Shown: positions 15,901 through 24,607, numbered from the stretch's first letter. The stretch is DNA of 64,000 nucleotides from Faecalibacterium sp. I4-3-84 (GCF_023347255.1 NZ_CP094466.1:2542001-2606000), one strand, 5' to 3'. The notes: generated by a model not told the origin, from the sequence alone. A program made the numbers and translations.

Positions 15901-16764
15901 TACATCGAGCTGGAAAAGCTGCTCCCGGCAGCGGAGGCTAAAAAGAGCGCAGCGCAGACCCGCCTCACGGAGCTCCTGACCTACGCAGAAAAGACCCGGA
16001 CGGCGATTGATGGCATCAATGCGGAGATTCTGACCCTCGCAAAGGCGCAGGCTGATGTTGACGAACTCAAGGAGCAGTACGCGGAGGCGGATGCAGCCCT
16101 CACGGTGGACAATATCCGCATTGAAGAGCTGGACCAGCAGGCCGGACACAGCCGCAGGCAGATGGAAGAAATCGAGACGGCAGAGGCAAAGCTCGAAGTC
16201 CTTCGCCGTCAGGCGACGGAACAGGGCCAGCTTGCAGCGGGCTATGAGGAGCTCAAGCGGGCTTTCTCTCAGGACGGTATTCCGCATAACATCGTCCGCA
16301 GCATCGTCCCGCTGTTCGAGGCGACCGCGACGAGCATCATCAGCCAGATGTCAGGCGGCCACATGAGCATTGAGATGCGCATGGAAAAGACCCTCAAGAG
16401 CAACAGCAAGAAAGAGGTCACCGCGCTGGACATCATCGTAAACGACGCGGCGACCGGAGCTCTGCCCTATATGAGCCGTTCCGGCGGCGAGCGCGTTAAG
16501 GCGGCCCTCTCGGTCATCCTTGCGCTGGCAGAGCTCAAGAGCAGCACCGCAGGAGTGCAGCTCGGATTCCTGTTTATCGACGAGCCGCCGTTCCTCGACG
16601 ACAAGGGTGTACAGGCCTACTGCGACGCCCTCGAGGCCATCCAGAAACGGTATTCCTCGCTCAAGATTATGGCTATCACTCACGACCCGGAGATGAAAGC
16701 CCGTTTCCCGCAGGCCGTTGACGTTGTAAAGACGGCGGAGGGCAGCAAGGTCATCTACTCTTGA
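12928..16764 (+). CDS. One-chain SbcD-SbcC (Mre11-Rad50-like) nuclease/ATPase fusion
   Basis: 1278 residues. Residues 1 to about 400 are a calcineurin-like phosphoesterase of the SbcD/Mre11 type: GDWHIG (8-13), SGDIFH (52-57), PNHD (93-96), STHF and LGHIHRP. Residues about 415-1278 are an SbcC/Rad50 ATPase with Walker A GENGAGKSS (about 444-452), long coiled coils and a cysteine turn in place of the zinc hook (ETCGCPVENPEC, near 842). The ABC signature SRSGGER (near 1184) and Walker B FLFIDE (near 1214) follow. Normally these are two proteins that process DNA ends; here they are fused. Confidence 0.9.
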   Translation: MLKVLHTGDWHIGSFPGPEVGGQNARFQDICRCLDFQEMYAEEHRPDLIVVSGDIFHQARVWSDRGLRESRTAIDHIRRLSNVAPTVVLRGTPNHDSEEQFEMLTTAFYGDDSVSVVTEPEVLHIHTYHGQRVDVACIPGFDRGVHRAAHPGLSREEETQVFTDELAKVVLGLKAQCEPGVTSILSTHFTVPGCNMESGQTALFAQFEPVIYPDTLKAADFDLVALGHIHRPQQLPEAGRAVFYCGSITGLNFNDEGQPRGFYIHDIDDDGETWSEYVETPYREFETIRLGEDDVRAMLSAERVVVPDRLKGKIVRVLYTCSDETNKAFNKAVLEKRLYDGGVFYVSEITPEEITTSVNRDELHGDNSPEQNLAEYLAEKEKSPEDAQRIIELARPIISEAMEKGRLETPTGVFMPVEIEVKNYRNYRDELFSYDGISFATINGENGAGKSSLFMDAMLDALFEEPREGDLTGWICNDPDARSGSIKFTFYLGDKLYRVTRTRTKSGKATLNLSEYVDESWQNRSAEKYRDTQAIIENTIGMDSLTLKATGLIMQDQYGLFLQADKADRMAILGNILGLGIYDRMESMAANRAADANRELRRIADLQEETGRTMPDKATVEAAMNKTAVEKAGAVADRAIHTKAMSEAQTKLDIAKQAQKRSEKLASELGSWIAEKNANASAQAVSRAQISDAQALLDKREEVEAGSQSYEKLSARREELLGTAALIQPKEEKLRDVMAALSAQRKKKGSLEAEKLSAQATCWSYEQALADYDELERKAADLAGASERLTALEEQDEQYLAADQEAMKLLQTKNAETARIQSWLDIKENEVTHIRSRAIMLETCGCPVENPECRFLQDAVEAKKKLPAAETELETYRQQAEERAEQLDAEYQAAKKKATGLNCRKDLQAQRFLVADLRKASERFAKLAAQKERLAEVKERIKAIDEELETIPANIESLEADRFVVEDELKKLRQNAAELASIEAQLSDVKKYIELEKLLPAAEAKKSAAQTRLTELLTYAEKTRTAIDGINAEILTLAKAQADVDELKEQYAEADAALTVDNIRIEELDQQAGHSRRQMEEIETAEAKLEVLRRQATEQGQLAAGYEELKRAFSQDGIPHNIVRSIVPLFEATATSIISQMSGGHMSIEMRMEKTLKSNSKKEVTALDIIVNDAATGALPYMSRSGGERVKAALSVILALAELKSSTAGVQLGFLFIDEPPFLDDKGVQAYCDALEAIQKRYSSLKIMAITHDPEMKARFPQAVDVVKTAEGSKVIYS

Positions 16765-16792
16765 AATCACCAGCAGAAAGGAGGTGCGAGAC

Positions 16793-17626
16793 TTGGGAAG
16801 AAGCAACAGGCAGACCGCCGACTACTTCCCCCATTACGTCGGGGAAAAGAGCCGGACAAAGTTCATCCTTGAAAAGAACTGGGGAAACGACGGGTATGCC
16901 TTTTGGTTTAAGCTGCTCGAACTTCTTTGCGCGGCAGACGGCCAGTATTACGACTGCTGGGACAAGATGGGATGGGAGTACCTACTCGCCGTCACCGGAG
17001 TTACAGCCGAAACGGCGGAGGCCATCCTGAACACGCTCGCCTCCATGGGAAAGGTGGACAAAGAGCTGTGGGAGAGCTGCCGCGTCATTTGGGTGCAGTC
17101 TCTCCTTGAGAACCTCCGCCAGCTTTACTCAAAGCGCACCGCAGCACCGACGAAACCGTCGGTCGATAACTTTCCCGGCCGCAGGGCGGAAAGCCCTGCA
17201 CAGGAGCCTGCAGCGGCCACAGAGGCGGAGGAAACGCCACCGGCCGTACCGGAGCCCACGCCGGAGGAGCACGACAAACCGAAAGCTCCCCGGCGTAAAG
17301 CCGGGAGCCTCTCGGCAGAGCAGGCCGAACGGTTTGACCGCTTCTACGCGGCCTACCCGAAAAAGGTGGACCGGGCCACGGCAGAGCGGGCGTGGGCCAA
17401 AATCAACCCGGAGCCGGACGACGCGGCGACCGACAGAATCATCGCGGCGGTTGAGGCCGCAAAGAAATATGACAGCCGGTTCCGGGAGCGGCAATTCACG
17501 CCAAACCCGGCAAGCTGGCTTAATGCAAAAGGCTACATGAACGACTACACAGGAGGTGAGCAGCGTGGAAACGATGACGGCTATGCTGGATTCACTCCGT
17601 CCGGCGGATTCGGCTCGTTCGGCTGA
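16793..17626 (+). CDS. Phage replication initiator, DnaD-like/DUF4373 type
   Basis: 277 residues. The N-terminal domain (about 1-110) starts with DYFPHYVGEKSRTKFILEK and GNDGYAFWFKLLELL, typical of Lin1244/DUF4373 winged-helix domains in phage replication organisers. A P/E-rich linker (about 115-175) is followed by a C-terminal domain with RFYAAYPKKVDRATAERAW. TTG at 16793 is chosen as start, 6 bases after AAAGGAGGTG. It precedes the DnaC-like loader, the normal initiator-loader pairing. Confidence 0.75.
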   Translation: MGRSNRQTADYFPHYVGEKSRTKFILEKNWGNDGYAFWFKLLELLCAADGQYYDCWDKMGWEYLLAVTGVTAETAEAILNTLASMGKVDKELWESCRVIWVQSLLENLRQLYSKRTAAPTKPSVDNFPGRRAESPAQEPAAATEAEETPPAVPEPTPEEHDKPKAPRRKAGSLSAEQAERFDRFYAAYPKKVDRATAERAWAKINPEPDDAATDRIIAAVEAAKKYDSRFRERQFTPNPASWLNAKGYMNDYTGGEQRGNDDGYAGFTPSGGFGSFG

Positions 17627-18512
17627 GACCACACAGCACCGACGGCCGACAAGCAAGGATATTCTGGCTGGTGGTTACAACTGCCAGCGCGAAATCCCGG
17701 AGCCGGTCGAGTGCGAGTTCTGCGGCCGGAAACTGTACCACGAGGCCCTCGTGATGGGCCGAACGGTCCTCATGTTTGCCCCGTTCCCGCAGAGATGCAC
17801 CTGTGAACAGGCAAAAGCCAAATGGGCGGAGGCGGACGCAGAGGAGGCCAGACAAAAGGCGGAGGCCGAGAAAGAGGCGGCGCAGGCCAAACGGCGCGCC
17901 AAAATCGAGAGGCTGCTCGGCAGGAGCGGCATCAAGAAACGCTTCCAGCAGCGGACGTTCGCCAACTTCATCCGGGACACCCCGGAGCGGCGGCGGTGCT
18001 ACGACACGGCCAAAACCTATGCAGACAGCTTTCCACAGCGCGCAGAGCGTGGCGAGGGCCTCTACATAGAGGGAACATACGGAACCGGCAAAACGCACCT
18101 CGCGGCCGCCATCGCCTTGCAGCTCATAGGATGCGGCGTCCCGGTCGTCTGCAAGACGTCCGGCGACCTGCTGGCCGACATCAAGGAGGCTTTCGACAAC
18201 AGCGACGCCACCGAGTACGAGATACTCAAAGCGTACAAAACGGTCGATTTGCTCATTGTGGACGACCTCGGGAAAGAGCAATGTACCGATTGGAGCGTGA
18301 GCACCCTCTACTCCATCCTGAACGACCGGTACGAGGATATGAAGCCGACCATCATCACGACGAACTACAACGCCGACGAGCTGGTGCGAGCACTGACCCC
18401 GAAAGGCGGAGACGGCACAAAAGCCCGGGCCATCATAAGCCGCCTGCGGGAGGTCTCAACGGTCATCACGATGGCGTGGCCCGATTATAGAACAGGAGGC
18501 AGCAGACGTTGA
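17565..18512 (+). CDS. DnaC-like helicase loader (AAA+ ATPase)
   Basis: 315 residues. A cysteine-rich N-terminal part (CEFCGRK ... CTCEQ, about 45-85) and a charged coiled coil precede an AAA+ domain with Walker A GTYGTGKTH (about 170-178), Walker B LLIVDDLGKE (about 228) and sensor I TIITTNY. This fits DnaC/DnaI proteins that load the replicative helicase. GTG at 17565 is placed 8 bases after AGGAGG and overlaps the initiator gene by 62 bases. Confidence 0.88.
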   Translation: METMTAMLDSLRPADSARSAETTQHRRPTSKDILAGGYNCQREIPEPVECEFCGRKLYHEALVMGRTVLMFAPFPQRCTCEQAKAKWAEADAEEARQKAEAEKEAAQAKRRAKIERLLGRSGIKKRFQQRTFANFIRDTPERRRCYDTAKTYADSFPQRAERGEGLYIEGTYGTGKTHLAAAIALQLIGCGVPVVCKTSGDLLADIKEAFDNSDATEYEILKAYKTVDLLIVDDLGKEQCTDWSVSTLYSILNDRYEDMKPTIITTNYNADELVRALTPKGGDGTKARAIISRLREVSTVITMAWPDYRTGGSRR

Positions 18513-19066
18513 AGTACATGAAATTAACTGACGAGCAAAAAGAACGGCATCCATCAATCCATTATACCGGCAGCGTCCGAGGCATGAAAAAGCTCGGATA
18601 TTGGGGCAAACATGATGTATGCGTTCGGTGCGGTCAGTACATCTACAACATCTCTATTTGGCTGGACCCGAACCGCTCGAATAAGACCGAAAGGCCAAAA
18701 GAGGAGCTGCCGCAGGCGTATTTGGATATTCTCGAGAAACGTGAATGGAGCGTTTGCGATTATACGGACGACGGCCGCGTTGAGCTCGAGTGGTATTCAC
18801 CGGCCGGAGAGGACTTCATTGTCTGCGTGAAAGTCGAGAACTTCCCGGACGAGATTCTGGACTACTCCGACAGCTTTGACCCGGACGAGCATATTGCGAT
18901 GTGGATTGAGGCAAAGCAGAACGGTACGAAGGGCGTTCCGGGCGCGCGGCAGATTGTCCACGACGCGGAGGAAATCGAGAAAGAGCTTGACGAGCTCGCA
19001 TTTGAATTGCAGGAGGCAGAGAGAAAATTATGGCTTACAGATATTACAGCACACGCCGCCCGCTGA
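18509..19066 (+). CDS. Phage protein of unknown function
   Basis: 185 residues from TTG at 18509 (AGGAGG 9 bases upstream; an in-frame ATG at 18518 is the alternative). It has a CVRCG pair near residue 35 and a highly acidic C-terminal half. It overlaps both neighbours by a few bases. No family was recognised. Confidence 0.6.
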   Translation: MKYMKLTDEQKERHPSIHYTGSVRGMKKLGYWGKHDVCVRCGQYIYNISIWLDPNRSNKTERPKEELPQAYLDILEKREWSVCDYTDDGRVELEWYSPAGEDFIVCVKVENFPDEILDYSDSFDPDEHIAMWIEAKQNGTKGVPGARQIVHDAEEIEKELDELAFELQEAERKLWLTDITAHAAR

Positions 19067-19287
19067 TGGTGGGCGGAATCCCCTCTACGGAGAGCGTTAC
19101 CGAAATCGTAAACTTCGAGAGCGGTCGGACCTATTGCGAGGAAATCGACAATAAAGCATGGGGCTACATTGAGTACGCCACACCGCTCGACCCGCAACAG
19201 GCATCCGATTACGAGCTGGTTTTGGCCCCGCAGAAGCCCTCTATCCCTAAACCGCCGCTGAACCGGCAGGAGGTCTACCATGAGTGA
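19030..19287 (+). CDS. Small phage protein of unknown function
   Basis: 85 residues starting MAYRYYSTRRPLMVGGIP; GGAGGCAGAG lies upstream of the ATG. It overlaps the previous gene by 37 bases and the next by 8. No recognisable domain. Confidence 0.6.
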   Translation: MAYRYYSTRRPLMVGGIPSTESVTEIVNFESGRTYCEEIDNKAWGYIEYATPLDPQQASDYELVLAPQKPSIPKPPLNRQEVYHE

Positions 19288-20077
19288 GGTGAAAATCAAG
19301 GAATTGGACAAGAGCCTCATTCATCAGGCGAACAGCAACAGCATGAGCGGCCAGCGCGGCGACATTTCGGCCCACGAGTACGAGGTCTACTGCCAGAAAG
19401 TTATGAGCTGGAACATCCCGGACAGCCGCAAGCAGAAAATCGTGGACCAGATTTATGCCAAGTGGAGCGAGCAGCTCCGGCACGAGGCAGCCCATGTGAG
19501 CGTCGCCGTCGCAGGACCGGCGCGGTACAACGCAAAGAAGCTGGACCACAGCGACACCATTCTCCGCCTTTCCTCTGAGTTCGTGGAGTGGTTCAACGGC
19601 CTGCAGGAGCAAGTCTGGCAGGGCCGTATCGAGGACAAGGACGCAAAGGAGATTGCGCGGCTGGTCGATGACATCAAATTCTGCATCGAGCGGCCGACGC
19701 TTAATCCTACCGCGAGCCTATGCGAGCTCGCCAACAAGGACCCGGAGCTCTTCATGGAGTATTACGAGAAGCTCCATGAAAAGTACCGCTGGCGCAAGAA
19801 CAGCGTCATCGCCAAGCTCTACGCGGCCGGGAAAGAGGGCAAACTCGCAAACCTGAACCGGCAGAAGTTTTTCGAGGACGAGAACCTCGTCGCCTACACG
19901 ATGGGCGACCGGGCGTACATCAAGTTCGTTATGAAGCCTCGGCAGCAGCTTATTGTTGCCCTCAAGAGCCGGAAATGGTGGTGGAACAGTTACGAGGAGG
20001 CGTGGAGCACATACCTCAACAAGCTGGACGAAGAGTGGGTGCAGAGCATCAGCACCCGGTACGCCGATTACGTTTGA
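19280..20077 (+). CDS. Phage protein of unknown function
   Basis: 265 residues, mostly helical, with a basic aromatic C-terminal stretch (SRKWWWNSYEEAWSTY). The gene sits in the dense early operon with overlaps on the 5' side. No catalytic motif was recognised. Confidence 0.55.
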   Translation: MSEVKIKELDKSLIHQANSNSMSGQRGDISAHEYEVYCQKVMSWNIPDSRKQKIVDQIYAKWSEQLRHEAAHVSVAVAGPARYNAKKLDHSDTILRLSSEFVEWFNGLQEQVWQGRIEDKDAKEIARLVDDIKFCIERPTLNPTASLCELANKDPELFMEYYEKLHEKYRWRKNSVIAKLYAAGKEGKLANLNRQKFFEDENLVAYTMGDRAYIKFVMKPRQQLIVALKSRKWWWNSYEEAWSTYLNKLDEEWVQSISTRYADYV

Positions 20078-20087
20078 GGAGGACAGC

Positions 20088-20765
20088 ATGAAGCGACTTA
20101 TGATTATCGGCCTGTGGCCGGACGACGCGGTCAATTATTGCACCGAGAAATGCGACTGCCGCAGGTACGCATTCGACAGGATACTTTACCACAGGGGCGG
20201 ACGAGCCGCCCGCGAGCGCATCTGCATCCCGGTAGTTGACAGGAGCGGAGCGACAACGACATACCTCGACCTCCCTGTAACACTCCTCGAGGCGGGCGTC
20301 GTTTATCTCCGCCTCGACGACGGCAGCGACATTTTTTTGAGCAACACGCAGATGGCGTTAATTGCCAACGAAGTCGAGAGGCAACGCGCAGAGTGCGCAG
20401 GAACCGGCCTCAAGACGCTCGGGAAATGGTTTGAGAGCGGCCTCCCGACCGCAGAGGACTATCTCGAACCGGGCGACGAGGTAGACGAGGACCTGATTGG
20501 CTACTTTCTTGACGTCTTACCGCCACGCACAAACCGCGCAGGCCTGTTGCAGGTGGGCGGAGAAATCAGCACCGCAAAGGATGTCAACGGACGCTGGCAG
20601 CCGACCTACCTTACGTTCAAGCGACAGGGCGGCACATGGCGGTACGCAGGACGGTGTTTTGAGGGCTCTGCGGAGCCAGTTCAGAAGTACCAGTCCTCGC
20701 TAGAGAGGATGATGCTTACACGCTGTAAGCTACTGGGAGTTGTAGCGCAGGAGGTTGAAGCCTAA
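20088..20765 (+). CDS. Phage protein of unknown function
   Basis: 225 residues; GAGGAGGA precedes the ATG at 20088. A cysteine trio CTEKCDC sits near residue 18, followed by a beta-rich middle. The last base of its stop codon is the first base of the next ATG (TAATG), which shows coupled translation. Confidence 0.55.
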   Translation: MKRLMIIGLWPDDAVNYCTEKCDCRRYAFDRILYHRGGRAARERICIPVVDRSGATTTYLDLPVTLLEAGVVYLRLDDGSDIFLSNTQMALIANEVERQRAECAGTGLKTLGKWFESGLPTAEDYLEPGDEVDEDLIGYFLDVLPPRTNRAGLLQVGGEISTAKDVNGRWQPTYLTFKRQGGTWRYAGRCFEGSAEPVQKYQSSLERMMLTRCKLLGVVAQEVEA

Positions 20766-21454
20766 TGGACTACAAGGACAAAATCCGAAAGCTCCTCGCT
20801 CTTGCAAAGAGCCCGGAGCCGGAGGAGGCAAAGCTCGCCCTGCTCAAGGCCCGCAAGCTTATGGCGGAGCACAAGCTCAGCGAGCGGGACCTCGAGGAAC
20901 GGAACACTACGGTCATAAAACGGGCCATCGGCGAGAAGTTTTCCAAGAAAGCAAACTCGTGGATGGACCCGCTCTCAATCGTTATTGGAGAAAACTACTG
21001 CTGCTCGGCGTTTCGATGCAAAATTAGCGCAAAAACAACCGTTTGGCACGTCGGATTTATCGGCTTGGAGGGCGATATTGAAATCTGCGTAAAGATATTC
21101 CGGTATGCGGTCCGGTGCATTAAATCGGAGCAGAAGAAGCTCCGCAAACAGCACCGGGACTATTACACACCGCAGGAGATTGCAAAAATCTGCGATTCCT
21201 ACGGCTATGGGTTCGCCAGAGGTGTATACGAGGCGTTCACAAGACAGAATGAGGAAAATCAAGAATACGGCCTTGTGCTGAAAGTCCCGGAGGAGGTCAA
21301 AGACGAGCTCGAAAAGATTGGACCGCCGAAAGAGTTCAAAAAGACGCCCCAGCCAAAGACGGTTGGAGAGCTCGACGCAGCATGGCGCGGCGTCGAGGAC
21401 GGCAGGAAATTCGACCCGTCAAACAAGCTGGAAGAAAAGAAACAGGAGGCATAA
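20765..21454 (+). CDS. DUF2786 domain protein
   Basis: 229 residues. The N-terminus IRKLLALAKSPEPEEAKLAL followed by KARKLMAEHKLSERD is the DUF2786 signature, seen in phage and phage-derived proteins of unknown role. The middle has a cysteine/aromatic region and the C-terminus is acidic. Confidence 0.7.
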   Translation: MDYKDKIRKLLALAKSPEPEEAKLALLKARKLMAEHKLSERDLEERNTTVIKRAIGEKFSKKANSWMDPLSIVIGENYCCSAFRCKISAKTTVWHVGFIGLEGDIEICVKIFRYAVRCIKSEQKKLRKQHRDYYTPQEIAKICDSYGYGFARGVYEAFTRQNEENQEYGLVLKVPEEVKDELEKIGPPKEFKKTPQPKTVGELDAAWRGVEDGRKFDPSNKLEEKKQEA

Positions 21455-21459
21455 CCGAC

Positions 21460-22021
21460 ATGGCAAGTACGAAGTTTGAAGTCTCGATGGAAATTTTCAA
21501 GTTTCAGGGAGAACCGGATGTGAGCGTCACGCTGACCGGCAAGAGCCCCGCAGAGCTCGACACCGCGCTCAAAACACTCGAGACCATCGCCAAGACCACG
21601 ACGCTGTACAACGGCGACAGCGCGCCGGAGGCGGAAAAGAGCGTCACCAGCGAGCCGAAGCAGGCCGCCTCGGTAGTTTCCACGGCGGACAAGAAAGCCC
21701 CCCCCCAAGAAGCCGGTAAGCTGGCTTACGCCCGTCGGCGCAAAGGGGCTCATGCTCCTGCGCTGCCCGAAATGCAAGAGCGAGTTTGTACAGTTCTTGC
21801 GCGAACCGCAAACGACCAACGAGTGCCGGAAGTGCGGCGCGAAAATCCCGCTGGACGCGCTGGCACGGTTCGAGTTCACCTGCCCGGTCTGCAAGAAGGA
21901 GAGCTACGGTCGGACGAACGTCGAGGACGCCGAAATCGTAAACGAGAAGTTCTCCTGCGTTTGCGGCCGGAGCATCCCGAAGCTCACGTGGAACCCGGCC
22001 AAGCGTTGCTATACGACGTAA
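21460..22021 (+). pseudogene. Zinc-ribbon phage gene split by a +1 shift in a 9-C tract
   Basis: The first frame starts at 21460 (MASTKFEVSMEIFKFQG...) and is sensible up to KKAPP at a run of nine C (21698-21706). Beyond it, that frame turns into an arginine-rich shadow. The +1 frame then gives a clear protein with three cysteine pairs (LRCPKCKSEF, CRKCGAK, CPVCKKE, FSCVCGRS) ending at 22021. With eight C the two parts would form one protein of about 186 residues. The cause may be sequencing error, natural slippage or real inactivation. Confidence 0.7.
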
Positions 22022-22031
22022 GGAGGGCTGG

Positions 22032-22757
22032 ATGATGAAAGCACTGACCCACAACATCCAGCAGGAGCGCGAGGACCAGCGCGACCGCTCCGCGCAGCTC
22101 TTTATGTGGTGCATCGTCGTTTCTATGCACCAAGACGACGGCATTGGCGCGTCCCGCCTCCTGCGGGCGTGTAACGAGATGGACGCTTTTGAGAAAAAAT
22201 ACCAGACGGCCATCCTATACGGCAGCAGCAAGAACGCAACGGACGCCATGAGGGAGAACCTCAAAGGCATCTGTGATTTTGAGGTCCGGCTGCCGGTTGA
22301 CCGAGCTCCGAGAGGACGCCGGGAGGAGCAGCTCCGCATGGCAAGCAATCAGGGCGCAGAAATCGCGTGGCTTGTTATGGCGGCCACCTGTCACGAGACG
22401 TTCGGCTACGGGAGAGACCGGCTGGCGCGCCTCAAGCAGAACTCCATGAACAACTACAAGCAGTACCTCGAGTGGGAAAAAGAGGATAAGGACCTCGCCC
22501 TCGACCGTCTGCGCAGATGCGTACAGGACGCCCTCAAAGAGGACCTCCGCGTCACTGACACCGACGACCGCAAGGGGATGCTTTCGACCCCGGGCAGAGG
22601 CCCCAGCGTATACGAGACGGCCGCTGTCTACTCGGAGATATTCAGGAGGGCCAGAGCAGCCCGGGCAGTGGCTCCGCTCGCGGTATACAGCGCAGCGAAG
22701 TACGACGAAACCATGACGGCCGCCCGGAAACGGGCCAGCGTTATGCTCGGCTTATGA
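22032..22757 (+). CDS. Phage protein of unknown function
   Basis: 241 residues, helical and rich in charged residues, with AAGGAGGG just upstream of the ATG. A conserved-looking stretch AAVYSEIFRRARAARAVAPL lies near the C-terminus. No function can be assigned. Confidence 0.55.
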   Translation: MMKALTHNIQQEREDQRDRSAQLFMWCIVVSMHQDDGIGASRLLRACNEMDAFEKKYQTAILYGSSKNATDAMRENLKGICDFEVRLPVDRAPRGRREEQLRMASNQGAEIAWLVMAATCHETFGYGRDRLARLKQNSMNNYKQYLEWEKEDKDLALDRLRRCVQDALKEDLRVTDTDDRKGMLSTPGRGPSVYETAAVYSEIFRRARAARAVAPLAVYSAAKYDETMTAARKRASVMLGL

Positions 22758-22942
22758 CTATCTGCCCGAAAGAGTGCCCGGACAGACACCCGGGATGCCA
22801 CGACCATTGCGAACGGTATGCGGAGAACAAGGCGGCATACCAGAAGATGAAGCAGGAGTACGACGGGAGCGTCCGAAACCCCTACTGCCGTAGGTGGACG
22901 CACCGAGCCATCGTGCGCAGTTTCAAGAAGAAATTCAGGTAA
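22754..22942 (+). CDS. Small cysteine-rich phage protein
   Basis: 62 residues beginning MTICPKECPDRHPGCHDHCERYAE, a pattern common in Firmicutes phage genomes and probably metal-binding. The ATG overlaps the previous stop codon by 4 bases. Confidence 0.7.
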   Translation: MTICPKECPDRHPGCHDHCERYAENKAAYQKMKQEYDGSVRNPYCRRWTHRAIVRSFKKKFR

Positions 22943-22955
22943 AGGAGTGGTGACT

Positions 22956-23129
22956 ATGTACGAGGTTCTTTTAGAGCTTGACGACCTGCTGGAAACCTTA
23001 ACTTACTGGCTTTCCTTTGCGGCCGTCGCCTTGTCAGTAATAGTTGTTGTGGCCTATGTATGGTGCAAGGCCGCCGAGCAGAAAGCAACCCGGGCGGAGC
23101 CCCGGAAAAGAAAGGATGGGATGACATGA
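22956..23129 (+). CDS. Small single-pass membrane protein
   Basis: 57 residues with one hydrophobic helix (about 15-40). AAAGGAGTGG precedes the ATG at 22956. Its stop overlaps the next ATG (ATGA). Confidence 0.55.
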   Translation: MYEVLLELDDLLETLTYWLSFAAVALSVIVVVAYVWCKAAEQKATRAEPRKRKDGMT

Positions 23130-23479
23130 AACAGAGCGAAAAGCTCACGCAGCTCCTTGAGCTCATGCAGGCAAACCCGGAGCTCCCGGTCATTCCCTGT
23201 GTAGATGGGGATGTTGTCAGCGGCGACGAGTATTACTGCTGGCTTGGCTCATGGGGAGAGAGCGCGGTTCAGGAGTTCGTCATCGGCAGAGAGAGAACCT
23301 ACTACCGGGAGGACGATATTTCAGAGATGAACGACGTCCTCTGTGAACACTATGACCCGGAGCTCGTGGACAACATGACGGAGGAGGAGACGCGGGCGGC
23401 GTACAACGCGCTCCCGTGGAAGAAAGCCATCTTCGTCGATGTTCACCAATACGAGGAGGAACCGGATGCCGAGGTATGA
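23126..23479 (+). CDS. Acidic phage protein of unknown function
   Basis: 117 residues, strongly acidic (C-terminal HQYEEEPDAEV). It overlaps the genes on either side by 4 and 14 bases. No known motif. Confidence 0.55.
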   Translation: MKQSEKLTQLLELMQANPELPVIPCVDGDVVSGDEYYCWLGSWGESAVQEFVIGRERTYYREDDISEMNDVLCEHYDPELVDNMTEEETRAAYNALPWKKAIFVDVHQYEEEPDAEV

Positions 23480-23750
23480 TGTGTTCCTTGAGGGCAGGGC
23501 AGAGAGCTCCACCTGCTACTTCGGCGTCGCAGTCATGGCAGACGACCAAAAAGAGGCGGAGTACCTCGGACACGAAGCAGGGCGGAAGAAACACCGCGAG
23601 TGTGACGAAATCGAGGTCGTCGGCGTTATGCCGGTGATTTCAGCCCGGAACGCCGGAAAAGGGAGGCTCTGCCAGCGCATTCCGCTCAAAGAACGCGCTT
23701 TGAAGTTTGTAAAGGAGGCTATCAAAAATGGAAGAAGTAAGATTGATTGA
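23466..23750 (+). CDS. Small phage protein of unknown function
   Basis: 94 residues, ATG at 23466 after GAGGA. The ending, LKFVKEAIKNGRSKID, is basic. It overlaps the next gene by 23 bases. Confidence 0.5.
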   Translation: MPRYDVFLEGRAESSTCYFGVAVMADDQKEAEYLGHEAGRKKHRECDEIEVVGVMPVISARNAGKGRLCQRIPLKERALKFVKEAIKNGRSKID

Positions 23751-24090
23751 CGCGAACGCTTTGCACAAGCGCATCGAAATGAATCTCCATGCCAGTAACC
23801 CGTTCACTATTGAAGAATGCTGCTATAAGGACGCCCTGAACAGCGTGGATGAGGCTCCCACCATCGACCCAGAGAGCCTGCGCGGTCATGCCAAGTGGGT
23901 GAAGGACAAGGAATTGAAGTTTATCATCGTCGATGATGAAAACAACAGTCACGAGGAACCGGCAATTCGCTGCACCCATTGCAATGCCAAAATTTCGCAA
24001 AGCGATTTCGACAGCTGGGTCTGGAACTTCTGCCCGGTCTGCGGGTTCAAGATGGAGGATGAAACGGAGGAGCAACATGAAACCGATTAA
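23728..24090 (+). CDS. Zinc-ribbon phage protein
   Basis: 120 residues. It begins EEVRLIDANALHKRI, the common start of a large family of phage zinc-ribbon proteins, with the APTID motif in the middle and two cysteine pairs (CTHCNAK, CPVCGFK) near the C-terminus. The cellular role of the family is not established. Confidence 0.75.
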   Translation: MEEVRLIDANALHKRIEMNLHASNPFTIEECCYKDALNSVDEAPTIDPESLRGHAKWVKDKELKFIIVDDENNSHEEPAIRCTHCNAKISQSDFDSWVWNFCPVCGFKMEDETEEQHETD

Positions 24091-24607
24091 CGCAGAGGAA
24101 ATCGTCCGTGTATTCAACGGCTGGCTCGAGGAGGCGGACAGCCTCGCAGAGCGGGAGGCCATCGAGTGCTGCATTGACCACATTCGGGACGCCCCAGCAG
24201 TCAGTCAGCAGGAGCTCCGCAGCTATATGCTGCCGTGGTTCAGCCCATTCGCGGCTCCGTGGTGCGGGAAGATTCAGCGCGCTTTCCCGAAAGCCTACGT
24301 CACCATGAACTTCGAGCTGATTCTCGTCCCGAGGACGAACACATACATCAACCTCAACCACTGCAGCACCCCGGACGAGTTCAAGGCGGAGGTCATCGAG
24401 GGTGTATCGCGGTTTGCGTTCAAGGCGTTCACAAAGCCGCTGCGCAAGGAGCATCTCGACGGCATCAACAAGCTGCTCGACACCAAATTCACGCCGGAGG
24501 ACATGGAGTACATCTACACCAACCTCGGCAACGGCATCAACCACGAGCTGTGCATGAAGTTTGTCAAGAGCGGGTATGACCTCGAAGTAATCGAGGAAAG
24601 CGTATGA
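24077..24607 (+). CDS. Phage protein of unknown function
   Basis: 176 residues from ATG 24077 (GGAGGAG upstream). A possible N-terminal helix bundle is followed by a mixed region. It overlaps both neighbours by 14 and 4 bases. No family recognised. Confidence 0.55.
   Translation: MKPINAEEIVRVFNGWLEEADSLAEREAIECCIDHIRDAPAVSQQELRSYMLPWFSPFAAPWCGKIQRAFPKAYVTMNFELILVPRTNTYINLNHCSTPDEFKAEVIEGVSRFAFKAFTKPLRKEHLDGINKLLDTKFTPEDMEYIYTNLGNGINHELCMKFVKSGYDLEVIEESV

Noticed and set aside
14104-16287. 727-codon minus-strand open frame opposite the SbcC part
   Set aside because: Leu/Arg/Cys-rich antisense frame; the plus strand has all ATPase motifs.
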